A DNA stretch of 64,000 nucleotides from Prorocentrum cordatum (lineage: Eukaryota > Sar > Dinophyceae > Prorocentrales > Prorocentraceae). A model generated the notes under the pieces. It worked only from the letters and a program-made list of their open reading frames with translations, was not told where the DNA came from and searched no databases. This document shows, in pieces, positions 1-10,860 of the stretch. Both the position numbers and the translations under genes were made by a program. The DNA is taken from assembly GCA_963575745.1 (NCBI GenBank), contig CAUYUJ010001370.1:447501-511500 (forward strand). The letters run 5' to 3'. How positions within the stretch are numbered: position 1 is the first letter of the stretch; each line of letters starts with the position of its first letter.

Positions 1-431
1 TGAGGCGTGAGGCGCTGAGGCTGAGGCAGGCTGAGGCTGAGGCTGAGGCTGTGGCTGAGGCTGAGGCAGGCTGAGGCTGAGGCAGGCTGAGGCTGATGCA
101 GGCTGAGGCTGAGGCAGGCTGAGGCTGAGGCTGAGGCAGGCTGAGGCTGAGGCTGAGGCCGAGGCAGGCTGAGGCTGAGGCCGAGGCAAGCCGAGGCAGG
201 CTGAGGCTGAGGCTGAAGCTGAGGCAGGCTGAGGCTGAGGCTGAGGCTGCGGCTGAGGCTGAGGCAAGCTGCGGCTGAGGCAGGCTGAGGCTCAGGCTGA
301 TGCAGGCTGAGGCTGAGGCAGGCTGAGGCTGAGGCTGAGGCTGAGGCTGAGGCAGGCTGAGGCTGAGGCAGGCCGAGGCAGGCTGAGGCTGAGGCCGAGG
401 CAAGCCGAGGCTGAGGCTGAGGCTGCGACTG
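1..431. repeat. TGAGGC hexamer microsatellite
   Basis: Continuous run of the hexamer TGAGGC with variants such as AGGC, GAGGCC and GATGCAGG, open at the left edge of the window. Repeats are imperfect and no gene is visible in it. Confidence 0.97.
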
Positions 432-840
432 CGAGAACAGCAGAATTCTACAACTGGATTCTCACCTAAATCTTAAGGGGAATGCTTCCAGATATGCTTC
501 TACGCATCGCAGTTAGGTTGCTTTGCGGGGATAATATACCATGGGGGTTCTTGGGATCCCCCCTTCGCATAAGTATGTACTTCCACTTTGCCCCTTGGCC
601 AGTCGACAGGGTCGCAATTACCTCAGCACGACGAAAGCAAAGGCATAGCAACCATATTTGGGCCGATATTGTGTTTTCTCGGCCGCTGTGGCACGAGGAT
701 TCGCCCTCAGGGCTTCCCGCGACTGCCATGGCGAACTACTGGACCCGGCGGATGGGCAGGGTAGTCGGCTGGAAGGGACGAGGGAAACAGATGAGGGAGT
801 ATAATGAACGTCGACTAATTTTCAGGTAGCCCCCCCCCAC
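432..840. other. unique sequence, no recognised gene
   Basis: Ordinary-complexity sequence between the hexamer array and the first CTCC/G-run block. Short open frames exist on both strands but none shows a domain or motif I recognise. Confidence 0.5.
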
Positions 841-1130
841 ATGATCATACATATTCTTCTTCCATGCATCCCATATCTCCTCCTCCTCCTCCTCCTCCGC
901 TCTTCTTCGTTCTCTATCTCTCTCTCATCCCCTTCTCCTACCCCCCTCCTCCTGCAGGAGCGTGGCAGCCTTACAAAGGAAAGAGCGCGTTCAGTGGTCG
1001 GTCGGAGGGGGGGGATGAAACAGGACCCCCCCCCTGTGGATGGAGGGTGGGGGGGGGTTCGAATCCCCCCCCCTCCCGTGACGGGGGGGGTTCGACCCCC
1101 CCCCCCGTCCCTCCTCTGCGTCCCCTCTCC
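841..1130. repeat. CTCC tract followed by G-run/C-run palindromes
   Basis: A CTCC-rich stretch is followed by several runs of 7 or more G that pair with runs of C across a TTCGAA or TTCGA centre (about 1048-1070 and 1086-1112). The same design recurs at 1598-1660, 1840-1860, 7700-7870, 35215-35380 and 36050-36130. Confidence 0.8.
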
Positions 1131-1249
1131 TCGGGCCGGCGCTTGTGTCGTCGGCGGCTGGCGACGGCGGCGGGGACGACGAATTCCATTTCTGGGCCGG
1201 AGCTGGCGCCTGCGGCGGCGGGCGGCGGTGGCGGGGAGCGTCGACGAGG

Positions 1250-1530
1250 ATGACGGTGGTTTGTGGTGGTGGTGGTGGTGATGGTGGTGTGGTGATTTGT
1301 GGTGGTGGTGGTGGTGGTGGGTTGTGGTGCTGGTAGTGGTGGTGGTTGTGGCGGCGGTGGTGGTGGTGGTGTGGTAGATTGTGGTGGTGGTGGTGGTCGT
1401 GGTGGTGGGTTTTGTGGTCGTGGTGGTGGTGGTGATGGCTGTGTTGGTGGTGGTTGTGTGGTGCTGTTGGTGGTGGTGGGTTGAGGCGGTTCTGGTGGTG
1501 GTATGGTTGTGGTGGTGGTAGCGGTGGTAA
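1250..1530. repeat. GGT/GTG imperfect trinucleotide tract
   Basis: Long imperfect (GGT)n on the plus strand. Its translations are poly-Gly/Val/Trp on one strand and poly-His/Thr on the other, so the long frames across 822-1884 are repeat artefacts. Confidence 0.95.
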
Positions 1531-1860
1531 GTGTTGCTGCGTCCCCGTCGGCGCCAGCGCCGGCGCTGCTGGCCGCCGCCAGCGCCGGCGCAGGCGCGGG
1601 GGGGGGTTGAACCCCCCCTTCCTGGCGCCACGGGGTGGGGGTTTGAACCCCCCCCCCGGGCGGCTGCCTCTGGTCATCGTCGCTGCGTCCCCGCCGTGGG
1701 CGAGGCTGGCGGCCGCCAGCGCCGGCGCCGGCGCCGAGGGGTGGGGGGTTGGGGGGGCGGTTCGGGAGGGGGGGGGGTTGGGGGGTAGGGGATTCCCCCT
1801 GGTTTTGATCGACGGCGCAGAGTGTTGGGGGGGGGTGGGCCCGCCCCCCGGTTCGAAACG
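1531..1860. repeat. GC-rich block with GTTCGAA-centred G/C-run palindromes
   Basis: GCCGGCGC-rich sequence with three G-run/C-run palindromes around TTGAA or TTCGAA (1598-1618, 1636-1662, 1835-1862). After 1860 the base composition turns ordinary. Confidence 0.7.
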
Positions 1861-2325
1861 CGCCGCCGAATGTTCTCCAGGCAAGCGCCTGTGAAACGCG
1901 TTCTGTCTTACAAAGGGATTTCGTTTATTAAAAGCCTTACGCAGGGGCTGTTTTCCGAAGGAAACAATGCGAAAACAAGTCTATTCCTCCGGCAGAAACA
2001 ACCGTCCCTCCACGAGGAGCAGACAGGAGGAGAAGGAGGAAGGTTGGAGGAAGAGGGGGTTGGGCACTGAGCAACAAAAAACACAATGGAGAACCAAAGA
2101 AACCAAAGAAACCAAAGACCCAGGGTTGGAAACCCGAAACAAAAGTAACAACCAAACGAAACACAACAAACACATATTTCAAGACTTACCCCGTCCTCGC
2201 CGCCCTTACAGAGAAAGTGCTGCATTTTTGTTTGTTGTTGTTGAATTTCTGTGGTTGTTCAGCCCTGAGTATTTGGTTTCTTTGTGTTTGTTGTTTTTCC
2301 TTGTTTTTTCTTGGTTTTACAATGC
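1861..2325. other. unique sequence with A-rich and T-rich segments
   Basis: No gene recognised. Contains an AACCAAAG direct repeat at about 2090-2120 and a T-rich stretch at 2225-2320 that leads into the minisatellite. Confidence 0.4.
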
Positions 2326-5145
2326 CCAGTCGAGTCCCTTTGTGGTGCTTTCGAAAAGATTTTTGTTGTGAGGATTTCCCAAAGAATCCTTCTGTGGCGC
2401 TTTCCAGAAGATTCCTGTTGTGAGAATTTCTAATCGAATCCCTTTGTTGGGCTGTCCAATCCAGTCAAATCCCTTCGTGGCGCCTTCCGAAGGATTCCTG
2501 GTGAGAGGTTTTCCAATCGAATCCTTGCGTGGTGCTTTTCAAAGGATTCCAGCTGTGAGTCTTTCCGATCGAATCCCTTTGTGGCGCTTTCCAATCCGGT
2601 AGAATCTCTTGGTGGTGCTTTCCAAAGGGTTTTTGTTTTGAGGCCTTCCAGTAAAGACCATTTGCGATGTTTTCCAGAGGGCCCCTGTTGTGAAGGAGTG
2701 CAATGGAAACCTTGTGTGGTTCTTTTCCCACAGACTCCTGTTGTGCGGCTTTCCAATCAAACCGTTCTTAGTTGGGCTTTCCAAAGGAGTCCTGGTGTGA
2801 GGCTTTCCAGTATAATCCCTTTGCGATGTTTTCCAATCCAATGGAATCCCTTTGTGGTGCTTTCCAAAATATTCCTTTTGTGAGGCGTTCCAATAGAATC
2901 CTTGTGTGGTGCTTTCCAAAGCATTCCTGTTGTGCGGCAGTCATTCCTGGCGTGGGGCTTTTCAATAGAATCCGCTTGTGGCGCTTTCCAATCCAATTTA
3001 ATTTTTGTGACGATTTCCAAAAAGGGCTCCTGTTGTGGGGTTTTCCAGTACAATCCCGTTGTGGCGCTTTCCAATCCAATCGAATCACTCTGTGGTGCTT
3101 TCAAAAATTCCTGTTGGGAGGCTTTCCGATGGAATCCGTGTGACGTGCGTTCCAAACGATTCCTGTTGTGAGGTTTTCCAAAACAATCCCTCTTGTGGCG
3201 CTTTCCAATCCAATAACATCCTTTTGTGGTGCTTTCCAACTTGTTCCTGTTGTGAGGCCTTCCAATGGAAGCCATTTGCGATACTTTCCAAAAGGACTCC
3301 TGTTGTGATGCAGCCAATGGAATCCCTCAGTGGTGCTTTTCCCAATGATTCCTGCTGTGCGGCTTTCCATCAAAATCCCTTTGTGGCGTTTTCCAAAAGA
3401 AAAAATGGTGTGAGGCTTTCCAATAAAATCATGTTGTGGCGCTTTCCAATCCAATCGACTCTTTGTGGTCCTTTCCACATGATGCCTGCTGGTTGGCTTT
3501 CCAAGCGAATCCTTTGGTTGTGCTTTCCAACTGATTCCTAATGCGCGGCAGTCATTCCTGGTGTGAGGCTTCCAATAGAATCCCGTCGTGGTGCTTTCCA
3601 ACGGATTCCTGTTGCGAGGCTTTCCAATGGAATCCCGTTGTGGTGCTTTCCAGAGGATTCCTGTTGCCAGGCTTTCCAGTGGAGTCCCTTGTGTGGCGAT
3701 TTCCAGTTCAATCGAATCCCTCTGTGGTGCTTTCGAAACGGTTCATGTTGTCAGGCCTTCCAAGAGAAACCCTTAGCGATGCTTTCCAAATGATTCCTGA
3801 TGTGATGCGGTTCGATGGAATCCATGTGTGGTGTTTTTTCGAAGGCGTCCTGTCGTGATGTTTTCCCATCGATTTTTTGTGGCTTTTTCCAAACAAATCC
3901 CGGCATCCAATCGAATTCCTTTGTTGTGTTTTCCAAAGGATGCCTGTTGTGAGGCTTTCCAATCGAATCCTTTGGTTGTGCTTTCCAAATGTCTCCTGCT
4001 GCGCTGCAATCGTTCCTGGTGTGAGGCTTTCCAATGGAATCCCGTTGTGGTGCTTTCCGCAGGGTTCCTGTTGTGAGGCTTTCTAATGGAATCCCTTTGT
4101 GGCGCTTTCCCTTCTCATCGATTCCTTCTGTGGTGATTTCCAAAGGATTCCTGGTGTGAGGCTTTCCAATAAAAGCCCGTTTGCGATGCTTTCCAATGGT
4201 CTCCTGTTGTGAGGCAGTGCAATAGAATCCTTGTGTGGTGTTTTCCAAATGATTCCTGTTGTGAGGCTTTCCAATGGAATCCGTTTGTGGCGCTTTCCGA
4301 AGGGTTCTTGTTGAGAGGGCTTGCAATACACATCCGTTTGTGGTGGTTTCCAATCCAATCGAATCCCTGTGTGGTGTTTTCCAAAGCATCCCTGTTGTGA
4401 GGCTTTCCAATCGAATCCTTTTGTGGTGCTTTCCAGAGGATTCGTGTTGTGAGGCTTTCCAATGAAATTTGTTTGTGGCGCTTTCCAGAAGATTCCTGTT
4501 GTGATGCTTTCCAATAAAATCCTTTTGTGGCGCTTTCCAATCCAATCGAATCCCTTTTGTGGCGCCTTCCGAAGGATTCCTGTTGCGAGGCTTTCCAATC
4601 GAATCTTTGTGTGGTGCTTTCCAACGAATTCCTGTTGTGAGGCTTTCCAATGGAATCCTTCTATGGCGCTTTCCAATCCAATAGAATCCCCTTGTGGTGC
4701 TTTCCACAGGGTTCCTGTTGTGAGGCCTTCCAATAAAAGCCTTTTCGGATGTTTTTCAAAAGGTTTCCTGTTGTGAGGCAGTCCAATGGAATTCCTTTTG
4801 TGGTGCTCTTCCCACGGACTTTTGTTGCGCGGCTTTCCCATCGAATCTTTTACTTGCGCTTTCCACAGGGTTCCCTTTGTGAGGCTTTCCAATCGAATCC
4901 CTTTGTGGCGCTTTCCAATCCAATATCATCCCCTTGTGGTGCCTTTCAAAGGATGCGTAGTGTGAGGCTTTCCAAACGAATCCTTTGGTTGCGTTTTCCA
5001 GAGGATTCTTGCTTTCCAATCGAATCGCTTTGTGGTGCTTTACAAATGATTCCTGTTGTGATGCTTTCCAATAAAATCCTTCTGTGGTGTTTCCAATTCT
5101 ATATAATCTCTTGGTGATGCTTTCCAAAGGATTCCCACTAAGAAG
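2326..5145. repeat. 2.8-kb mosaic minisatellite (CTTTCCAA/GAATCC family)
   Basis: About 55 diverged modules built from CTTTCCAA, AGGATTCCTGTTGTGAGG and GAATCC(C)TTTGTGG. A module of about 52 bp alternates with a shorter one of about 31 bp that carries CAATCCAATCGAATCC. The modules occur in irregular order, so the array is a mosaic rather than a clean tandem. The frames seen on both strands (for example a 318-aa one) are repeat artefacts. Confidence 0.95.
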
Positions 5146-5252
5146 CCTTGCGCTACCCCGCCGCCTTCAGTCCGAGTTTGCACTGCCCCGCTGAACGAGG
5201 ATAAGAGGATGAGGAGGAGCGACGGACAGCGGAGAGCAGATGAGGGAGTGGA

Positions 5253-5292
5253 TAGTATGTATGTATGTATGTATGTATGTATGTATGTATAT
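5253..5292. repeat. TATG microsatellite
   Basis: About eight copies of the tetramer TATG ending in TATATACATC, in otherwise unremarkable sequence (5146-5731) where no gene is recognised. Confidence 0.95.
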
Positions 5293-5731
5293 ACATCCGA
5301 AGAAATGTATGACCATGTGGTGAGAAAACAATTTTCAGAACAGTGTTCGGGTCCGAAGCGCAAGCATGAGATGTTTTGCGCGTGGAGCTTTATCGGGCTC
5401 GGAGTAGTCATTCCTCTTGCCTCTTTCTTCAATGTTCCTTAGTCTCCCTCCATCCGGTCTTCTGCTCTTCATTTTTTGTTCTAGCCTGGATACAGGGTGT
5501 TGTATGGTGTCGGGCTGTTCATGGGATCACCAGGCGCTTCTGTGGTCTGCGAGATCTGCGAGGAGGAAGGTGATGCGGAGGGGGAGGGGGAGATCTCGCG
5601 AGGTAGGGGGAGGAGGGCAGAGGGACAGACATCCGACGTCGTGTTTTTTTCGCAGCGCTGCTCCCCAAATTCTAGACCCTTTCCCAGGGACCACTTTTGC
5701 ATCCTGAGCAGTTTTTTCCAGATCCACCAAA

Positions 5732-5866
5732 CCACCCCAGCCCAACCCGAAGGCCCCGATCTGCCCTCCATTCCCAGTGGGGCGTCGGGGAACACTGAAA
5801 CAACACAGATGAAACTCGTACCCCTACCCAACCCGAAATTCGGGTCTTCGGTTTGAGTTGGGGTGG
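5732..5866. mobile_element. short TIR element, family B, copy 1
   Basis: 135-bp segment with imperfect terminal inverted repeats of about 24 bp, left CCACCCCAGCCCAACCCGAA and right the complement of CCACCCCAACTCAAACCGAA. A related 134-bp copy lies at 29397-29530 in the same orientation with similar interior. No coding capacity, consistent with a MITE. Target-site duplication not evident. Confidence 0.7.
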
Positions 5867-6135
5867 ACTGGTGTGTCCGTCAGTGCAGGCTCCTGGCGAG
5901 CAAAAGTGCCCCAAACCCTTCCGTCGCTAGTTTTTTCACGATGAGGGGCCGGGGGGACACGAGGAGCGTTCGTGCAGTGGGCAGGGGCCCTCGGTGCAGG
6001 AACTCATCGAGGTGTACCACTGCTGGCCAGCGGTCCAGGCACGACGCTCGTCGGCGCTCGCCGCTGCCAGGGCTGGCTGCAGACAGGGGTGGAGAAGAAG
6101 GAGAAGGAAAACCAGAAAGAGCAGGGGCATGAAGA

Positions 6136-6550
6136 GGAGCAGGGGGAGGAGGAGGAGGAGGAGGAGGAGGAGGAGGAGGAGGAGGAGGAGGAGGAGGAGG
6201 AGGAGGAGGGGGGAGCAGGGGGATAAGCATGGGTGAGGAGAGGGAGGAGGACGGAGAAAGGTGGTGGGGGAGGAGTAGGATGGTGGAAGATGAGATGGTG
6301 CTGAAGATGAAGTTGAAGATGAAGATGATGCTGCTGCTGCTTGCTGCTGATGATGATGATGATGATGGATGATGATCAGGGAGTAGAGAAGGAGGAGGAT
6401 GAGGTTGGGAGGAGGAGGAGGACGAGGAGGAGGAGGGGGGAGCAGGGGGATAAGCATGGGGAGGAGGAGGAGGAGGAGAAAGGTGGAGGGGAGGAGGAGG
6501 ATGAGGAAGATGATGCTGAAGATGAAGATGAAGATGAAGATGATGCTGCT

Positions 6551-6581
<31 letters not shown>

Positions 6582-7120
6582 ATGATGATCAGGAGAAGGA
6601 GGAGGATGAGGATGGGGAGGAGGAGGAGGACGAGGACGAGGAGGAGAAGCAGGGGGAGGATCAGGCTAGGAGGAGGAGGAGAAAGGGGTAGGCGGAGGAG
6701 GATGAGGAAGATGATGATCATGATGTGATGTGTGCTGCTGGCTGCTTGGTGTGATGCTGAGCTGATGCTGTGTGATGCGCGATGCTGTGCTGCTGTTGCT
6801 GCTGATGCTGCTGATGATGATGTGATGATGCTGATGATGCTGATGATGATGTTGAGGAGGGAAGAGGAGGAGGAGGGGAGGAGGGGGAGGGCGGGAGGGG
6901 GAGGGAAGGAGGAGAGGAGAGGACAGGAGGAGGAGGAGGAGGAGGAGGATGAGAGGAGTGAGGAGGAGGAGGAGGTGATGTTGTGTTGTGATGATGATGA
7001 TGATGATGAGGAGGAGGAGGAGGTCCATGAGGAGGAGGTCCATGAGGAGGAGGAGGAGGAGGAGGAGGAGGAGGAGGAGGAGGGGGATGCGAAGGAGGAG
7101 GATGAAGAGGAGGTGATGGC
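6136..7120. repeat. GGA/GAT/GCT trinucleotide complex
   Basis: Nearly 1 kb of (GGA)n interleaved with (GAT)n and GCT runs and a recurring GGGGGAGCAGGGGGATAAGC interruption (about 6208-6228 and 6436-6456). The purine-rich strand is plus throughout. Poly-Glu, Arg and Leu frames here are artefacts. Confidence 0.97.
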
Positions 7121-7129
7121 GAAACGGAC

Positions 7130-7700
7130 GGGGGGGTCGAGACTTGAGCATTAATGTCCAGGGGTTGGCTTGGGCGTGGCGAAAACGCCGTATGAGTGCT
7201 CATGGTTTGATCTCGGTCGATAGGGAAAGACTCACGTCCCCTCCATTTTCTTGAAGCGCGCGTCGAGCTCGCGCTAGGACAAATCCGACGATGGCCTCGC
7301 GTCGACCATCAACCTTTTTTGTGAAAATGACTGGGATGCTCAGGCCGAGTGTCCGTCCAGCTCGGAATATCGACCGTTGGCTTCAGAGATAGTAGCTCTT
7401 ACCCCCCCGTTGATCATTATATGAATCCTCACACAACAACAAGAGGATGACCACATACATGTTGGGTGAGACGATCGTGTCGGTTGTGAGTATGAATATT
7501 GCAATACGGTTGTTCCCACGACCATCGGCGAAACTAAGCCCATACAGTGGTGGAGCTTCCCTCTCATTGCAGCCCCTCTCAATGCCGAATCGAGATCACA
7601 CGCGTTCTGGGCGTGGACCACTCAGCGTTCCGACGCTGCCCGAGACTGATGAGAAAGGGGGTCCGCCAAGTACGTCGTGTTCAATGCCGTCGAACACCAG
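7130..7700. other. unique sequence, no recognised gene
   Basis: Ordinary-complexity DNA. I see no domain, RNA gene or repeat in it. Confidence 0.4.
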
Positions 7701-7880
7701 GCGCACATGCCCCCCGGTCCGAATCCCCCCCCCCCCGTGAGAGGGGTGGGGCGGGGCGGGTTCGACCCCCCCACCCCCATCTACAGTCCAAGGGCCACCC
7801 CCCCCCGGTTCGAACCCCCCACCCCCGTGGAGGGAGGGTGGGGGGGGCACGGCTCGACCGCACGCCCCTGTAATGCAGGC
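7701..7880. repeat. G-run/C-run palindromes with TTCGA centres
   Basis: Runs of C and G around GGTCCGAATCC, GGTTCGACCC and GGTTCGAACCC. The flank at about 7930-7955 carries AGAGCGCGCTCTTTC, the reverse complement of a motif beside the 0.98-kb block, so the two blocks look like inverted copies of one element. Confidence 0.6.
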
Positions 7881-8075
7881 CCCTCCTCTTCCCCCCCGCT
7901 GCGGATCCGCCCCCCTTCCCAGCGTCCACAGAGCGCGCTCTTTCTTGTGTGTGTTCCTGTATGTTGCCCCTCGATTGTGGCTCGACTCTATGGTGTGCGT
8001 TTTTCATATGGCTTCAGATCTGTATGATAATATTTACATGTACATGTATGTATATGTATAGGTATATGCATATGC

Positions 8076-8880
8076 CAGGGAGGGTCCGGTTCGGTTCGAT
8101 TAGGTTCCGAAGTGCGTCCGGTTCGGTTCGGTTCGGTTCGGTGTCGGAATTTTCCGGTTCGGTTCGGTTCGTTGTTGTGAGGGGTGCCGTCAGGTTCGGC
8201 CCGGTTCGCCATGCGTTCTGCTCCCGTTCCGCCCGGTTCGCACGGAGAACGCGCGGGGGTTCGCCACGGAGCAGTCCCGGAGGCGATTCTGCAAGTCAAA
8301 GAGGCGTCTTTGCAAGTCCCCGACGCCATTTTACCAGTCTTGCAAGTCCTGGAAGCCATTTTGCAAGTCCCGGGCGCGTTTTTGCAAGGCCTTTTTACAA
8401 GTCCCGGAGGACCCCGGGGGCCAGATTTTGCTCCAAGTCCCCAGAAGCCTTTTGCAAGTCTTGGAGGCCCGCGGAGGCCTTTTGCAAATCATTTGCAAAA
8501 GGCCTCCGGGGACTTGTTGCAAAATCAGGGCCCAGGAGGCCTCCGGGGACTTGCAGAGTCGGGGCCCCAGGGAGCCTCCGGGAACTTGCAAAATCGGGGC
8601 CCCGGGGGCCTCGGGGGACTTGCAGAGTCGAGGCCCTGGGAGACCTCGGGGCCGAACGGCCTCGAGACTTGCAAGATCAGGGCCCTGGAGATGTCCGGTT
8701 CATGGCGGTTCCATCCAGTTTGGCCTGGTTCGGTTCGAAATGGATTCCGGTTCAATTCGGATAGGTTCAAAATTGGATCGTTCGGTTCCGGTTCGGTTCG
8801 GTTTTTGTTGACAAAATTGCGGTTCGCGCCGGTTCGGTTCGGCAGGGTTCGGTTCGGCCGAATCGGTTCGGTTTTTGAGC
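8076..8880. repeat. GGTTCG arrays flanking a GCAAGTCCCGG repeat
   Basis: Two pentamer/hexamer arrays of GGTTCG (8081-8250 and 8690-8880) enclose a diverged repeat built on TTGCAAGTCCCGG and GGGGACTTGCA (8290-8690). No gene. Confidence 0.9.
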
Positions 8881-8884
8881 CTTC

Positions 8885-9215
8885 CTGATATGCTTATGTA
8901 CATGTGTATGTGTATGTATCTATGGACAAGCCTATACATCTGTTTGTGTATAGGTATATGTATATGTATGGGTATATGTATGTGTATATGTAGATGTATA
9001 TGTCTTTGTAGACGTATAGGTATATGTATATGTATATGTAGGTGTTTATGTAATTGTGTATATTTTCGTGGATGCATGTGTATGTGTATGTGTATGTGTA
9101 AATGTATATGCTTCAGTATGTGTTGATGTGTACATGCATATGTATTTGTATTTGCATTCGTATAGGTGTATGCATATGTATTTGTATTCGGTATCATGCA
9201 TTATGTATTTTGTTG
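8885..9215. repeat. TATATG/TGTATG imperfect microsatellite
   Basis: Degenerate TGTATATG repeats. Similar tracts lie at 8025-8070 and 9785-10200, so the GGTTCG block and the following GC array are both bracketed by the same microsatellite type. Confidence 0.9.
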
Positions 9216-9384
9216 AAAATGTTTATATACACGCACGTATCACCACGCTGATGCGGATAAGAGTGAGGGGGCGGTATGGATGTCGGCAGTCTGCGAGACT
9301 CTGGATAAGCCCGCCGCAGGCGCCAACAATTGACAAATTATACAACGAGCCCGCCGCAGGTGCCGTTTTTTTCTTCAAACAAGT

Positions 9385-9688
9385 GTGGATCGGTCGCGGG
9401 TGGGTCGCGGGTGGATCGCGGCTGGGTCGCGGGGTGGGTCGCAGGGTGGGTCGCAAGTGGATCGCAAGTGGATCGCGGGTGGGTCGCGGGTGGGTCGCAG
9501 ATGGGTCGCGAGGTGGGTCGAGGGGTGGGTCGCGGGTTGGGTCGCGGGTGAGTCGTGGGTGGGTCGCGGGTGGGTCGCGGGTCGCTCGCGGGGTGGGTCG
9601 CGGGGTGGGTCGCTGGTGGGTCGCGGGGTGGGTCGCGGGGTGGGTCGCGGGTGGGTCGCGGGGTGGGTCGCGGGGGGGACGACGTCAA
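9385..9688. repeat. GGGTCGCGGGTG minisatellite
   Basis: About 25 copies of a 12-bp unit GGGTCGCGGGTG, many shortened to GGGTCGCGG. It contains no stop codon in several frames, giving spurious Gly/Arg/Trp and Pro/Thr/Arg-rich frames. Confidence 0.97.
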
Positions 9689-9784
9689 CAAACAACCACA
9701 ATAATGGACAAGCAGAGTCCTCACCATGGATTGTCACTTCAGCCACGCACCCAGGGACAATGAATGACCGTCCGGTCCCTTCAC

Positions 9785-10200
9785 TCTGATATATATAAAT
9801 GTAGATATACATGTATATCTATATATGTAAATGTGTACTTGCCTTTGCATATGTATAATTGTGGAAATATGTAGGTGTAGGCGTATATATGTGTATACAT
9901 ATGTGTGTATGTATACGTGAATGTACATGATCATTGTCATGTGCATTAATATGTGTATGCGTATATACTGGTATTATCAGATGCATCGGAACATGTATGT
10001 TATAGGTGCATGCATGTGTGTAGGTGTTTGCATATGTTTGTGTATATGTATACGTATATGCATACGTATATGTATATGTACGTGTACATGTATGTATGCA
10101 TGTGTATAATTATATGTACATGTAGATGTACATGTGCATGCATTTGTATAGGTGTATTTGTACTACGTAAATGTTTATGTATATGTATAAACACATGCAT
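9785..10200. repeat. TATGTA imperfect microsatellite
   Basis: Degenerate TATATGTA/TGCATG tract, the third of its kind in 8-10 kb. Between 10201 and 10540 I see no gene. Confidence 0.85.
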
Positions 10201-10594
10201 CTATTGCCCCGCGACTCAGGCTCGGATCCTCAGTGCTTTTCAAGACTTCTTCTAGATTGCCTTTCTCCTGTGGTTCGAATCCTGAGTGTTTCGAGCCCTC
10301 ACCGCTCCCCAAAGTCGCACTGATTTTTTCGTGTGTCGTGCGAGCTGAAAGTGGGAATGTACCTCGGGACAGGTGTTGGCTCGACCTCTTTGGGGTGGCG
10401 GCCTGGGTGTGGGAATACTGGCCCCATTTTTCATACGTTTCCCCCAAGACGGGGTGGCATCATGATGGATGCATGTGGCATGTACGTAAAATAATTGTTT
10501 TTGTTTCATGGTGTGATAGCTAATCGCCTTCGGCCCGTCCCGTCACCGTGTCTGGGTCGTGGACAAGAGACCTCTGAAAGGATATCGGGGTGTT

Positions 10595-10860
10595 GTGGCG
10601 GGCTTCTTGGGAGTTTCTCGGGAGCCTTTTGGAAGTCTTTTGGAGCCTCTTTTGGAGCCTGTCGGGGGTCTCCTGGGCCTTCTTGGGTATTTCATGTTCT
10701 TGGGAGTCTGCTGTTTGCCCCGATGGCCATCTTGGGGGGATGGGCTAGACATATCAGTCCGGATGCCTCTCTTTGGGCCTCTCTCGGGGCCGTCTTGCGG
10801 GCCTCTCGGGCCCTCTTGGAGGACACCGGCGCCGCCTTGTGGCGACATTGGGCGCTTATT
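10595..10860. repeat. CTTGGGCC/TTTTGGAGCC degenerate repeat
   Basis: Short diverged repeats of CTTGGG, TTTTGGAGCC and GCCGTCTTG. The same vocabulary fills 46.0-47.9 kb and 56.96-57.7 kb, so this is one dispersed low-complexity family. Confidence 0.6.

Noticed and set aside
1-431. Telomeric repeat
   Set aside because: The TGAGGC hexamer is irregular and does not match the usual TTTAGGG-type telomere of dinoflagellates; a plain microsatellite is simpler.
822-1884. Long His/Thr/Pro-rich minus-strand frames
   Set aside because: They are translations of the (GGT)n tract and neighbouring G/C runs, with no non-repetitive protein sequence.
10265-10285. tRNA suggested by GGTTCGAATCC
   Set aside because: Flanking bases do not form a T stem, and no anticodon or acceptor arms can be drawn upstream.
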